A DNA stretch of 64,000 bases from Celeribacter indicus (GCF_000819565.1 NZ_CP004393.1:124001-188000), one strand, 5' to 3'; counted from the first letter of the stretch, positions 43,659-52,157 are shown. A program made the numbers and translations. Notes: a model not told the origin generated them from the sequence alone.

Positions 43659-44136
43659 CACCAGAACAATCAGCTTTACCCTGAACGGCAAACCGGTTTC
43701 GGCCGAGATCGAGATCCACTGGACCCTTGTCGATCTGCTTCAGCGCGGCTTCGACCTGTACGGCGCGCGGCAGAGTTGCGGCCAGGGGCTGTGCGGCTGC
43801 TGCACCGTGGTGATGAACGGAAAGCCGGTTTCCGGATGCCTGTCTCTGGCGGCACTGGCCGACGGCGGCACGATCGAAACCATCGAGAACGGCGAGGAGC
43901 AACTGGACCCCGTGCAGGAGGCCTTCATCGAGGCCGGCGCCTTCCAGTGCGGGTTCTGCACGCCCGGATTCATCCTGATGACTCGACAGCTCATCGCGGA
44001 CAATCCCGAGCCGAGCGAGGATGACATCCGGCATTACCTGACGGGAAATCTCTGCCGCTGCGGCACCTATCCGCAGATCGTCGAGGCGGTCCGGATGGCG
44101 GCGGCCCGTCACCGCGCGGCGCGCATGCCGGCCTGA
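43645..44136 (+). CDS. molybdenum hydroxylase iron-sulfur subunit (2 x 2Fe-2S)
   Basis: A 163-residue small subunit. The N-terminal plant-type 2Fe-2S motif is SCGQGLCGCCTVVMNG with a following GCLSL, and the C-terminal helical cluster motif is CGFCTPGFIL ... CRCGTYPQIVEA. It carries electrons from the molybdenum site to FAD. The ATG at 43645 has GAGGAGGATCAGG upstream and lies 14 bases inside the end of the large-subunit gene. Gene order G-M-L-S is unusual in having the small subunit last. A perfect hairpin follows. Confidence 0.92.
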   Translation: MSHSDTRTISFTLNGKPVSAEIEIHWTLVDLLQRGFDLYGARQSCGQGLCGCCTVVMNGKPVSGCLSLAALADGGTIETIENGEEQLDPVQEAFIEAGAFQCGFCTPGFILMTRQLIADNPEPSEDDIRHYLTGNLCRCGTYPQIVEAVRMAAARHRAARMPA

Positions 44137-44177
44137 CGTCGCGCCGCATCCCCCACACCGGGATGTCAGACACCCAA

Positions 44178-44202
44178 AGCGCCCCCCATATCGGGGGGCG
44201 CT
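44178..44202 (+). terminator. hairpin after the molybdenum hydroxylase operon
   Basis: Perfect 10-base-pair stem AGCGCCCCCC / GGGGGGCGCT around ATATC. No T run, so it could terminate or stabilise the mRNA end. Confidence 0.65.
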
Positions 44203-44275
44203 CCTGAAGTCATGTCCGCGACCAAAGGGCTGGTCCCTGCGCAGGGCAGGCACATTGCAATGGAAAGGATGCAAT

Positions 44276-44710
44276 ATGGAGACCATCGAACGCCTTGCCA
44301 TCGAGGCGGACTGCACACGGCTGATGACCACATTTTCGCTTTGCAGCGATACGTTCGAATACGATCGCGCGATGGCGCTGTTCGTGCCGGATTGTACCTT
44401 CACACGCGGGACTGAGACCTTCGAGGGGCATGAGGGCCTGCGTTCCGTGCTCGACCGGCGCGACCGGAACCGCATCACCCGCCATCTCGTCAGCAATATC
44501 CTGATCGACGTGGTGGACGAGACCACTGCCACGGGCCAGGCCTATGCGCTCGTCTTCGGCCATCGCGGAAAGCTTGCGGAAGGTGAGGAAGCGCCGCTCG
44601 GCACGCCGGATTCCCTCGTGCTGTTTCACGGCGGCTTTGTCCGCACGGATGCGGGCTGGCGCATCAAAAGCTGGAAAATCGGCCTGAGCTTCCGGAGGCC
44701 CGCAGAATGA
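44276..44710 (+). CDS. SnoaL/NTF2-like protein
   Basis: A 144-residue SnoaL-like (NTF2-fold) protein: ETIERLAIEADCTRLMTTFSLCSDTFEYDRAMALFVPDCTFTRG at the N-terminus, and a C-terminal GGFVRTDAGWRIKSWKI strand. The fold hosts small enzymes (isomerases, dehydratases, oxygenase small subunits) and ligand-binding proteins. It overlaps the start of the FAH-family gene by 4 bases, so the two probably act on one compound. The start at 44276 has GGAAAGGA upstream. Specific activity unknown. Confidence 0.75.
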   Translation: METIERLAIEADCTRLMTTFSLCSDTFEYDRAMALFVPDCTFTRGTETFEGHEGLRSVLDRRDRNRITRHLVSNILIDVVDETTATGQAYALVFGHRGKLAEGEEAPLGTPDSLVLFHGGFVRTDAGWRIKSWKIGLSFRRPAE

Positions 44711-45669
44711 AACTCGTCACCCTGGACTGCGTCCCCGGCGGTCAACCCGGCGCCGTTCTGGAAAGCGGCGAAATCCTTCATCTGGCGCGCGCCGCCGCGC
44801 CGGGCACGGCGGAGACCTGGCTGCCACCGCGCCTGCGCGACATTCTGGCGGCGGGGCAGGAGGGGCTCGACCTCGTGCGCCGCATCGTGGAGCGTGTCGA
44901 GGGGCTGGACGAGACAGAACGCCATGCGCTGCGGGCGCAGGGCGGCCTGCTGCCCGCCGACACCCGGCTTCTGGCGCCGCTGCCCGATCCGAACCTCATC
45001 GTCTCCGTCGGGCAGGCCTATCGGTCGCATGTGGCGGAGATGAAGGGCAACCTGCCGAAGGAGCCGCACGGCTTCCTGAAATCGCCCACCGTAATCACCG
45101 GGCCCGAAGCGGAGATCGCCCTGCCGCCGCAGGCTGCGGATCTCGTCGACTTCGAAGGCGAGCTCTGCGTGGTGATCGGCCGGACCTGTCACAACGTCAC
45201 CGAGGCGGAGGCGATGCGCTATGTCGCCGGCTATACCGTGACCAACGACCTTTCCGCCCGCGACGCCGTCCCGATGATCGGCGCTGCCAAGACCACCCCG
45301 GACGCGCGGGTCGCGTGGGATCATGTGCACATGGACAAGCAATATCCCGGTTTCGCGCCGATGGGGCCCGTGATGGTGACCGCCGACGAGATCGCGGATC
45401 CCGGCGATCTGACCCTCACGACACGGGTGAACGGTGCCGTGATGCAGCAGGCCAATACCAGCGATTTCATCTTTCCGGTGGCGCGCGTGATCTCGTATTT
45501 CTCGCATTGGTACACGCTGCGGCCGGGCGATATCATCAGCACGGGCACGCCCGGCGGTGTCGGATACGGCCGGGATCCGAAGGTGCTGCTGCGTCCCGGT
45601 GACGTGGTGGAGGTCGAGGTGAGCCGCGTCGGCACCCTGCGCAACCGCTTCGTCGCGAAACCGCACTAG
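44707..45669 (+). CDS. fumarylacetoacetate hydrolase (FAH) family protein
   Basis: A 320-residue FAH-fold enzyme. The metal-binding core is present: DLVDFEGELCVVIGRTC near residue 150, TVTNDLSARDAV near 180, and PGDIISTGTPGGVG near the end. The N-terminal extension (1-95) is typical of the long FAH subfamily. Members hydrolyse or decarboxylate 2-oxo or enol dicarboxylates from ring cleavage. It overlaps the SnoaL-like gene. The convergent dienelactone hydrolase gene lies after a shared terminator. Confidence 0.85.
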   Translation: MKLVTLDCVPGGQPGAVLESGEILHLARAAAPGTAETWLPPRLRDILAAGQEGLDLVRRIVERVEGLDETERHALRAQGGLLPADTRLLAPLPDPNLIVSVGQAYRSHVAEMKGNLPKEPHGFLKSPTVITGPEAEIALPPQAADLVDFEGELCVVIGRTCHNVTEAEAMRYVAGYTVTNDLSARDAVPMIGAAKTTPDARVAWDHVHMDKQYPGFAPMGPVMVTADEIADPGDLTLTTRVNGAVMQQANTSDFIFPVARVISYFSHWYTLRPGDIISTGTPGGVGYGRDPKVLLRPGDVVEVEVSRVGTLRNRFVAKPH

Positions 45670-45676
45670 ACACAGT

Positions 45677-45707
45677 CGGCTCCGCCTGCCAGCCGCGGAC
45701 GGAGCCG
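45677..45707. terminator. bidirectional terminator hairpin
   Basis: CGGCTCCG / CGGAGCCG stem around a 14-15-base loop, between two convergent genes. No clear T run on either side. Confidence 0.6.
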
Positions 45708-45714
45708 GTCACGT

Positions 45715-46383
45715 TCAGCCTATTTCGGCAGCAAACAGCTCCATCGTGCGCGCCCAGGCGAGCTTTGCCGCCACCGGCTCGAAACTCGGGCGTCGGTCGC
45801 AGTTGAACCCGTGGTCGGCACCTTCATAGACGAACAGATCCACCTCCGGACGGCGGGCGCGCACGTCCTCGTAATTCTCCGGCGGGATGCCTTCGTCGAG
45901 CGCGCCGTAGTGAAGCTGCACCGGGCAACGGGGCACTTCATCCGCGAAATCCTGAATGAGCCGGCCATAGTAACCGGAGGCCGCCGCGATCCCGGAAAGG
46001 CGTGTCGCAGCGAGAAAGGCGATGGTCCCCCCGAGGCAGAAGCCGGTGATCCCGACCTTTCCGTATTGCGACAGCTCGGCTCGCGCGGTGTCCACGTCCA
46101 GCATGCAGGCGTCGAAGTCCAGCCGCGGCACGAAGGCGCGGGCACGGGTGATTTCCTCGGGCGAATAGCCGGATTCGAAGCCCGGCTCCATCCGGTCGAA
46201 GATCGCGGGCGCGATCGCGACATAGCCTTCGGCGGCAAGCCGGTTGCAGATGTTGCGGATGTGGATGTTGACGCCGAAAATCTCCTGGATGACGATAACG
46301 CCGCCACGCGGGGCGGTGTCCGGCATGGCGAGATAGGCGCCGAAAACGTGGCCGTCGCTCGCCGTGAGTTCGATCTGGGGCAT
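45715..46383 (-). CDS. dienelactone hydrolase
   Basis: A 222-residue canonical DLH. It has GVIVIQEIFGVNIHIRNICNRLAAEGY at the N-terminus, nucleophile Cys in ITGFCLGGTIAF, Asp in YGALDEGIPP, and His in EGADHGFNCD. It hydrolyses dienelactones or similar enol lactones to keto acids. I start at 46383 (MPQIELTASDG), giving the usual family length; an ATG 66 bases upstream adds an unlikely basic extension. It lies downstream of the TRAP transporter genes on the same strand. Confidence 0.9.
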   Translation of the reverse strand: MPQIELTASDGHVFGAYLAMPDTAPRGGVIVIQEIFGVNIHIRNICNRLAAEGYVAIAPAIFDRMEPGFESGYSPEEITRARAFVPRLDFDACMLDVDTARAELSQYGKVGITGFCLGGTIAFLAATRLSGIAAASGYYGRLIQDFADEVPRCPVQLHYGALDEGIPPENYEDVRARRPEVDLFVYEGADHGFNCDRRPSFEPVAAKLAWARTMELFAAEIG

Positions 46384-46533
46384 GAGGGTCCTTTCCAAGG
46401 TTCGATGTGCATTCCGTATCGGTCGAAAAACGCGGTTCCGAGGGTACAAGGCCGTGGAACGACACGCTCACGACATTTCCGCGTCGTGGGGTGGTGGCGG
46501 GCGCCTCCTGATCCGCGCCCGCCCCGGTCCCGC

Positions 46534-47847
46534 TCAGCGCAGAACCGTCGCGATCCAACCCGCCGGCGAGGGCATGAGGATCAGCGCGACCAGCGTCAGG
46601 ATCTGAAGCAGGATGAACGGCGTCACCGCCTTGTAGATATCGTGCATCGTCGTCCCGCTTGGCGCCACGCTCTTCATGCAGAACAGCAACAGGCCGAAGG
46701 GCGGGGTGATCTGCCCGATCTCGAGCGCGAGAAGCATGATCACCGCGAACCAGATCTTGTCGAAACCGATCAGGTCGACGATCGGGATGAAGAAGGGCAG
46801 GGTGATCAGGATGATGCTGAGCGGGTCCATGAAACATCCCATGACCAGCACCACCAGCATCATCGCGCAGACCATCGTCAAAGGCGTCGGATCGAACTGT
46901 CCGAGCACCGACAACAGCCCCTGCGTCGCCCCCGAAAACGCGAGAATCTGCGAGAAGGTCAGCGAGGAGCCGATGATGAAGAAGATCATCACCGAAATCT
47001 TGCCGGTCTCGCGCAGCGACCGCATGAAGTTTTCCCAGGTCAGGCTGCGATAGAGGGCGGCGGCGATCAGCGCGCCGACGGCTCCGAGCGCGGCCGATTC
47101 CGTCGGCGTCGCGATGCCGGCAAAAATGCTGCCGACCACGATCATGAACAGGGCGAAGAGCGGCATCACATAGATGAGGAAGGGTTTGATCCGGTCCCCG
47201 AAGGACATGACGGGGATCTCGTAATTCGGCGCGAGGCTCGGGTTCATCCGGCAGCGCGCCACGATATAGATCACGTTGCTCAGGGCGATGAACACACCGG
47301 GGATCGCGGCGGCGATCAGGATGCCGGAGATCGAGGCCCCGGAAAGCGAGCCCAGCAACACCGCGAGGTTCGAGGGCGGGATGAGCATGGCGATCCCGCC
47401 CGACCCGAGGATCGGCCCCATCGCCATGCTCTTGTGATAGCCGCGCTTGAGCATCTCCGGGATCAGCGTCGCGCCGAGCAGCGAGGTGTTCGCGAGGCTC
47501 GAGCCGGAGAGGGTGCCAAAGACCGTGCCGGCCATGACGGCGGCATGGGACAGGCGCCCCGGAACACGGGCGAACAATCGCTCGACCGCGTCGATGGCGC
47601 GAAATGCCACCTTCGTCTCGAACAGGATCTCGCCCATCAGGATGAACATCATGATCGGGGCGAGGTTGAACTGCGCCAGGCCGCTGGTGATGTTGCGCAC
47701 CAGCTGGTCGAGCCCGTGCCCGCCGCCGAGGAAGACCAGCGCCCCCACGATATTGGCGGCGAGAAAGGCCATGGCGACATAGGTGCCGAAAAGCATCAGC
47801 CCGACGACCAGTCCGATCATCAGGAGAAGTGCGAGGTACCACTCCAT
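46534..47847 (-). CDS. TRAP transporter large permease (DctM family)
   Basis: A 437-residue membrane protein with about 12 helices. DctM landmarks are MFILMGEILFETKVAFRAIDAVERLFARVPGRLSHAAVMAGTVFGTLSGSSLAN near residues 65-120, GGIAMLIPPSNLAVLLGSLSGASI, GIATPTESAALGAVGALI, and LEIGQITPPFGLLLFCMK. It is the sodium-coupled transport subunit, with DctQ encoded immediately upstream (the DctQ stop is two bases before this ATG) and DctP further upstream. The start at 47847 is chosen for this coupling. Confidence 0.93.
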   Translation of the reverse strand: MEWYLALLLMIGLVVGLMLFGTYVAMAFLAANIVGALVFLGGGHGLDQLVRNITSGLAQFNLAPIMMFILMGEILFETKVAFRAIDAVERLFARVPGRLSHAAVMAGTVFGTLSGSSLANTSLLGATLIPEMLKRGYHKSMAMGPILGSGGIAMLIPPSNLAVLLGSLSGASISGILIAAAIPGVFIALSNVIYIVARCRMNPSLAPNYEIPVMSFGDRIKPFLIYVMPLFALFMIVVGSIFAGIATPTESAALGAVGALIAAALYRSLTWENFMRSLRETGKISVMIFFIIGSSLTFSQILAFSGATQGLLSVLGQFDPTPLTMVCAMMLVVLVMGCFMDPLSIILITLPFFIPIVDLIGFDKIWFAVIMLLALEIGQITPPFGLLLFCMKSVAPSGTTMHDIYKAVTPFILLQILTLVALILMPSPAGWIATVLR

Positions 47848-47849
47848 GC

Positions 47850-48365
47850 TCAGATCTCCTCCCTGTGGTCGGCTTCGCTCGGAATGCCGGTGGTGAGCAC
47901 GATCCAGAGCCCCCGGAGGCTCTCGAGCGTGAACAGCGTGAAGCCGAAGGGCACCAGCGTGAGCGGCATCCATTCCGGGATGTCGAAGGACAGGTAGAGC
48001 ATCGCGCCGGAGCGATAGGAATCCGCCACCGTCGTGACGCCATACCAGGCAAGGACCGCGGAGACGGCGGCCGAAAGCGCAAGGACGAAGGCCTCCGCGA
48101 CGACGCGCCCACGCCGTGGCAGCATGGCGACGACCACATCCATCCGCACATGCCGGCCCAGCCGGAGAACCCAGGCCGCGCCGCTCATGGTGATGAAGAG
48201 GATGCAGTATCGGACGGCATCGACGGTATATTCGAGACCGCCATAGCCGAGGTTGCGCATCAGCACATCGACGGAGACGCCGACGGCCATGCACAGGATG
48301 AGAATGCCGGGCAGATGTCCCAACCCGACGATGAGGCGGTCATAGGACCGGAGAACGGTATTCAT
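47850..48365 (-). CDS. TRAP transporter small permease (DctQ family)
   Basis: A 171-residue protein with four membrane helices (about residues 14-34, 48-68, 90-112 and 133-155). It contains the DctQ-typical RLGRHVRMDVVVAML region after helix 2. I start at 48365 (MNTVLRSYDRL); an upstream in-frame start adds 14 residues over the intergenic hairpin. It abuts the DctM gene. Confidence 0.88.
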   Translation of the reverse strand: MNTVLRSYDRLIVGLGHLPGILILCMAVGVSVDVLMRNLGYGGLEYTVDAVRYCILFITMSGAAWVLRLGRHVRMDVVVAMLPRRGRVVAEAFVLALSAAVSAVLAWYGVTTVADSYRSGAMLYLSFDIPEWMPLTLVPFGFTLFTLESLRGLWIVLTTGIPSEADHREEI

Positions 48366-48397
48366 GGTGAAAGCCCCTGAATTTATGGCTGAAGCGG

Positions 48398-48417
48398 TCC
48401 CCCGCATGAGCGGGGGA
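48398..48417 (-). terminator. intercistronic hairpin between dctP-like and dctQ-like genes
   Basis: Perfect 8-base-pair stem TCCCCCGC / GCGGGGGA around ATGA. With no T run it more likely stabilises the binding-protein mRNA or partly terminates. Confidence 0.55.
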
Positions 48418-48425
48418 GTCTTTGG

Positions 48426-49412
48426 CTATTGTGCGCCGGTCATGAGGCCATAGAGCTTTTCACCGAGTTCCGGCGCCCGCGACCTGATAATGTCCCAGGT
48501 CGCGTCATAGGCGATCTGCGTGAAGCGTTCGGCATCTCCCTCGGGCAGCGTCGCGATCTCGATATTGCCTTCCTCGACCATCTGCGCGCCGATCGCGGCA
48601 TCCTTTTCCGCCATGCTCGCGGAAATCTGGTTCTCGAGATAGAGTGCCTTCTCGTGGAGATAGGCCTTCTGCTCCTCGGACAGCCCTTCCCAGGTGTCGA
48701 GGTTGATCGCCACGACGACCACCGCCGAATAGAAGCCTGGGTCGATGCGGTAGTTGACGACCTCATGCAGGCCAAGCGCCGGCAGGATCGAATTCACATT
48801 CGCAAACCCGTTGATCACACCGCGTTCGACCGCGGTGTAATAATCGTTGACCGGCGTGTTGATCGCCTGGATCCCCGCCCCTTCGAAAAACGACTTCCAG
48901 GTGTTCGACGATCCCAGCCGCCGGTCCTTCAGGTCGTCCAGCCCGTTGACATCGAATGTGGTAAAGACATGAAGCGGCGCGCCCGCGCCATATTGCGCCA
49001 GAAGCCGCACATTTGCCCGCTCCGCGAGCGCGTCGTTGAGCAGGTCCCAGGCGCCGTTCTCCCGCTGGGTCTCGGGCGAGACGCGCGCGGCCGGAAGGCC
49101 CTCGGCACCGGGCACGAAAGCGGCGAAATAGGACGGCGGCACCGCAATGAGATCGAGCACACCGCTCCGGAGCGCCGCGGGCATGTCGGGGGCGGGCACG
49201 GATTCATTGCTCACCACCGGCCCGATCTTGACGAGCCCGTCACCCTCCGCATTCACCGCATCGACGAATTCGTCGAAGGCCTGGCGCGAGAGATAGGTCT
49301 TGTTGGGAACGAAAACTCCCGCGCGAAGCTGGGCTTCCTCAGCCTGAGCCGGGGACCCGGCAGACATGCAAACAGAAAGCGCTGCCATTACAGCGCATGC
49401 AAGACGTTTCAT
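48426..49412 (-). CDS. TRAP transporter substrate-binding protein (DctP family)
   Basis: A 328-residue periplasmic protein. It has a Sec signal peptide (MKRLACAVMAALSVCMSAGSPAQA) and DctP-type features: FDEFVDAVNAEGDGLVKIGP near residue 50, GLDDLKDRRLGSSNTWKSFFEGAGIQAINTPVNDYYTAVERGVINGFANV near 155-205, and LDTWEGLSEEQKAYLHEKA. The Arg that binds carboxylates in most DctP proteins is expected in the RRLGSS segment. It is first in the operon DctP-DctQ-DctM. Cargo unknown; the surrounding catabolic enzymes suggest an aromatic-derived or heterocyclic acid. Confidence 0.92.
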   Translation of the reverse strand: MKRLACAVMAALSVCMSAGSPAQAEEAQLRAGVFVPNKTYLSRQAFDEFVDAVNAEGDGLVKIGPVVSNESVPAPDMPAALRSGVLDLIAVPPSYFAAFVPGAEGLPAARVSPETQRENGAWDLLNDALAERANVRLLAQYGAGAPLHVFTTFDVNGLDDLKDRRLGSSNTWKSFFEGAGIQAINTPVNDYYTAVERGVINGFANVNSILPALGLHEVVNYRIDPGFYSAVVVVAINLDTWEGLSEEQKAYLHEKALYLENQISASMAEKDAAIGAQMVEEGNIEIATLPEGDAERFTQIAYDATWDIIRSRAPELGEKLYGLMTGAQ

Positions 49413-49759
49413 GATTTATCCTCCTCCCGTGGAGTTCCCCCTCGGGACTCCCGTCGTATCGGTTTTCAATCCGATCCTGCCGGCTCCACGCGGCTGGCCG
49501 CAGGATTCTTCCGGGATTTCCCTTCTTGATCCATGGTCGCGGCACGACGGTCGAGGTGCTGTCCGGCAGGGCGGATGGAGAGAGCGTAGTGCAGGCGCCT
49601 GATATTCCCCAATGAAACTTCGGTCTTCGGAACATGAGGAAAAATCATGAAGATGCTGCAAATGCAGAAAGGCAAGGCAGATGCCATCGTGCGCGGCATC
49701 GCCCCTCCTGCGAAAGCCGCAGGAGGGGCGCGCGCCCCGGACCTTCCGGTCGCGTGATT
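49413..49759. other. intergenic interval between the DctP operon and the gentisate operon
   Basis: A 347-base stretch with the DctP promoter (minus strand) and, at its right end, a very strong hairpin closing the gentisate operon. A 36-codon frame at 49647-49757 (plus) with GAGGA before its ATG runs across that hairpin; I do not call it a gene. Confidence 0.55.
49701..49729 (-). terminator. strong hairpin after the gentisate operon
   Basis: Perfect 12-base-pair stem GCCCCTCCTGCG / CGCAGGAGGGGC with loop AAAGC, 30 bases beyond the last minus-strand gene. No strong T run. Confidence 0.65.
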
Positions 49760-50362
49760 TCAGGCGTTTCTGAGGTATTTTGGGATGTCTTGTGGCCTTG
49801 CGCCGTTGGCGAGGTCGATGGCGGCCTGCCAGATGTGTCGGGCGCGGCGGCGGGGCAGGGTGCGGGGGGTGGTGATGCTGCCGTCGGGCAGGGTGATCTG
49901 GCGGTCCCAGTCCGCGTCGGTGAGGTCGCGCCAGCAGACGTTGAGATGCACCGCGGAATGGTGGAACAGGTGCCGCAGCGCGCGCGCCGGCAGGGTTGCG
50001 GCGAGATCGGGGGAGGGCAGGGCCTCGGGCAGCTGCGGGATCGCGCCCACGCCGCTGCCCTCGTCGCCCCCGGCCAGCGCCTCGAGCGCCAGCGCCTCGT
50101 GGCGGGCGGCATAGCTCACGCGGGCCACGACATGCGCGCGCGTCAGCCCCGGCAGGGCCGAGGGCCCGGAGAGATCCGCATCCGGCAGTTCCATCAGCTT
50201 GCGCGCGAAATAGGCCGTGCCGCGGCGCGCCAGCAGCAGGTCCTCCGCCGGGGCGCGGGCGGCGTCGTAGCGCGCGCCCTTGCCCTGGCGGGCCTTCAGC
50301 GCGGCCCGCGCCGCGCCGTCGCGGTCGCCCGCAGTGTCGTCCGGCATGTCTTCCGCGGCCAT
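49760..50362 (-). CDS. maleylpyruvate-isomerase N-domain-like (DinB/MDMPI superfamily) protein
   Basis: A 200-residue protein. It has LLLARRGTAYFARKLMELPDADLSGPSALPGLTRAHVVARVSYAARHEALALEAL, the helical start of the mycothiol-dependent maleylpyruvate isomerase N-domain, and later LPARALRHLFHHSAVHLNVCWRDL and TLPRRRARHIWQAAIDLANG. Histidines at LTRAHVV and HHSAVHL could be metal ligands, as in DinB-like enzymes. It overlaps the gentisate dioxygenase gene by 3 bases, so it belongs to the gentisate pathway although a GST-type isomerase is also encoded. Alphaproteobacteria lack mycothiol, so its thiol cofactor, if any, is unknown. Confidence 0.75.
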   Translation of the reverse strand: MAAEDMPDDTAGDRDGAARAALKARQGKGARYDAARAPAEDLLLARRGTAYFARKLMELPDADLSGPSALPGLTRAHVVARVSYAARHEALALEALAGGDEGSGVGAIPQLPEALPSPDLAATLPARALRHLFHHSAVHLNVCWRDLTDADWDRQITLPDGSITTPRTLPRRRARHIWQAAIDLANGARPQDIPKYLRNA

Positions 50363-51468
50363 CAGACCTGCCCCTCGACCTTCCTGCGCATGAAGGACAG
50401 CGCCTCCATGATCGGCGCGTCCGAGAAGCGGAACAGGTCGAACTGCGTCTCCGCCTGCAACGACCACGGCACCCAGGAGGGCACGACGAACATGTCGCCC
50501 GTCTCGAGCGGGGTCCTCTCGCCGTTCAGCACCACCGCGCCCCGGCCCTCGAAGACCTGGAACACGGTCGAGCCGACCTCGTTGCGCGTCGCCGTCTCGG
50601 TCCCCGCGCGCAGCCGGTGGAATTCGCAGCGGATCGTCGGCATCACGTCGCCGCCGGTGGTCGGGTTGACGTAACGGATCGCGGCATGGCCGGGCGCGAC
50701 GGTGGCGGGCTGGCCCTCGTCCTCGAGCAAAAGCTGTTCGCTCAGCGCCCGGTCGGTGAACTCCCAGCGATAGGCGCCGATCGGCGAGGCGACAGTGTCC
50801 TGCAGCCCCGAGAGCGGCCGCAGGCCGGGATGGCACCAGAGCCGCTCGCCGCGCGAGAAGTTCGGCGTCGCGTAATCCGTCACCCGGTCCGAGCCGAATT
50901 CGAAGAAGCCCACATCCATCTGCTGGCTGAACGGAATGTCGAGCCCGTCGATCCAGGCCATCGGATGATCCGTGTCGTTGTGATGGCCGTGGAAACACCA
51001 GCCCGGCGTCAGCAACAGATCGCCGCGGCTCATGCGCACCGGATCGCCGTTCACCACGGTCCAGACGCCCTCGCCCTCGACGACGAAGCGGAAGGCGTTC
51101 TGGCTGTGGCGGTGTTCGGGCGCGGTCTCGCGCGGGCCGAGATACTGGATCGCCGCCCAGAGCGTCGGCGAGATATAGGCATGGGGCGCGAGGCCGGGAT
51201 TGGCCAGCCCGATGGCCCGGCGCTCGCCGCCGCGGCCGACCGGCACCAGCTCGCCCGCCTTCTCCGCCAGCGGCAGCAGCGCGGACCATTTCCAGACATG
51301 CGGCACCGCCTTCGATTTCGGATGGATCGGCATCAGGTCGCCGAGCTGGGTCCAGAGCGGGATCAGGCTTTCGTCCTCGAACCCCTTGTAGAGCGCGCGC
51401 AGCTCGGGCGTGTCCTCGGGCTGCATCGCATGGTCGACGGTGTCGTGGTCGCGGGTATCGGTCAGCAT
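50362..51468 (-). CDS. gentisate 1,2-dioxygenase
   Basis: A 368-residue bicupin ring-cleavage enzyme converting gentisate to maleylpyruvate. The N-terminal cupin has the iron-binding HxH in TAPEHRHSQNAFRFVVEGEG near residue 103 and GDLLLTPGWCFHGHHND near 136. The C-terminal cupin has STVFQVFEGRGAVVLNGERTPLETGDMFVVPSWVPW near 310. I start at 51468 (MLTDTRDHD), which gives the family length. It is downstream of fumarylpyruvate hydrolase and the GST-type isomerase on the same strand. The codons are extremely GC-rich. Confidence 0.93.
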   Translation of the reverse strand: MLTDTRDHDTVDHAMQPEDTPELRALYKGFEDESLIPLWTQLGDLMPIHPKSKAVPHVWKWSALLPLAEKAGELVPVGRGGERRAIGLANPGLAPHAYISPTLWAAIQYLGPRETAPEHRHSQNAFRFVVEGEGVWTVVNGDPVRMSRGDLLLTPGWCFHGHHNDTDHPMAWIDGLDIPFSQQMDVGFFEFGSDRVTDYATPNFSRGERLWCHPGLRPLSGLQDTVASPIGAYRWEFTDRALSEQLLLEDEGQPATVAPGHAAIRYVNPTTGGDVMPTIRCEFHRLRAGTETATRNEVGSTVFQVFEGRGAVVLNGERTPLETGDMFVVPSWVPWSLQAETQFDLFRFSDAPIMEALSFMRRKVEGQV

Positions 51469-51496
51469 GGCTGGGCCTCCTTGGGAAGGGAACGCC

Positions 51497-52144
51497 TTAC
51501 GCGGCGTCCGGTTGATTGGGCGGGGCCGCCCTGGTGAAGGCGGGCAAATGCTCGAGCGCCTCCTGGATGCGCGCGAGGGTGGGCCAGGTGTCGAGCGGGA
51601 TGCCGAAGCGGCGGTTGTTCCAGACCTGCGCATAGAGGCAGCAATCGGCCAGGCCCGGCGTCTCGCCATGGCAATAGGTGCCGGTGTCCTTCGATCTCGA
51701 CAGCTCGGCCTCCAGCGCGTCGAAGGTCAGCGTCACCCAATGGGTGAACCAGTCCTTCTGCGCCGCCTCGTCGGCCCCGAACTGGTCGCGCAGCCGGAAC
51801 AGCACGCGCAGGTTGTTGAGCGGGTGGATCTCGCAGGCGATCATATAAGACAGCGCCCGCACCCGCGCCCGCCCGTCGGGATCGGCGGGCAGGAGCGGCG
51901 GCTCGGGGTGGGTCTCCTCGAGCCATTCGATGATCGCGAGCGACTGCGTCAGGAACCGGCCCTCCCCGGTCTCGAGCGTCGGCACCAGACCCTGCGGGTT
52001 CTTCGCGAGGTAGTCCGGCCTGCGGGTCTCCCCGTCGCGCAGCACATAGGGGATATAGTCATATTCCAGCCCCTTGAGGTTCAACGCGGCCCTGAGCCGC
52101 GTCGAGGTGGAGGAGCGGAAGAAATTGTGCAGCTTCAGCGTCAT
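51497..52144 (-). CDS. maleylpyruvate/maleylacetoacetate isomerase (GST zeta class)
   Basis: A 215-residue glutathione S-transferase-fold isomerase. LHNFFRSSTSTRLRAALNLKGL at the N-terminus carries the zeta-class SSxSxR motif (SSTSTR), followed by NPQGLVPTLE and LTQSLAIIEWLEE for glutathione binding. The C-terminal helical domain has EIHPLNNLRVL. It isomerises maleylpyruvate to fumarylpyruvate with glutathione, the step between its two neighbours. It lies 28 bases upstream of the gentisate dioxygenase start and 13 bases after the hydrolase gene. Confidence 0.92.
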   Translation of the reverse strand: MTLKLHNFFRSSTSTRLRAALNLKGLEYDYIPYVLRDGETRRPDYLAKNPQGLVPTLETGEGRFLTQSLAIIEWLEETHPEPPLLPADPDGRARVRALSYMIACEIHPLNNLRVLFRLRDQFGADEAAQKDWFTHWVTLTFDALEAELSRSKDTGTYCHGETPGLADCCLYAQVWNNRRFGIPLDTWPTLARIQEALEHLPAFTRAAPPNQPDAA

Positions 52145-52157
52145 CGCCTCAGGCTCC

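Noticed and set aside
40494..44136. Carbon monoxide dehydrogenase (aerobic CO oxidation)
   Set aside because: Gene order resembles cox, but the large subunit reads GAMRGFG where the CO enzyme needs a Cys-containing AYxCSFR loop.
45811..47997. 728-residue plus-strand open frame
   Set aside because: Antisense to the TRAP permease. The hydrophilic Asp/His/Arg-rich protein is the antisense image of membrane helices.
49647..49757. 36-codon plus-strand frame with a fair ribosome site
   Set aside because: It runs through a perfect 12-base-pair hairpin that better explains the sequence as a terminator, and no homologue is recognisable.
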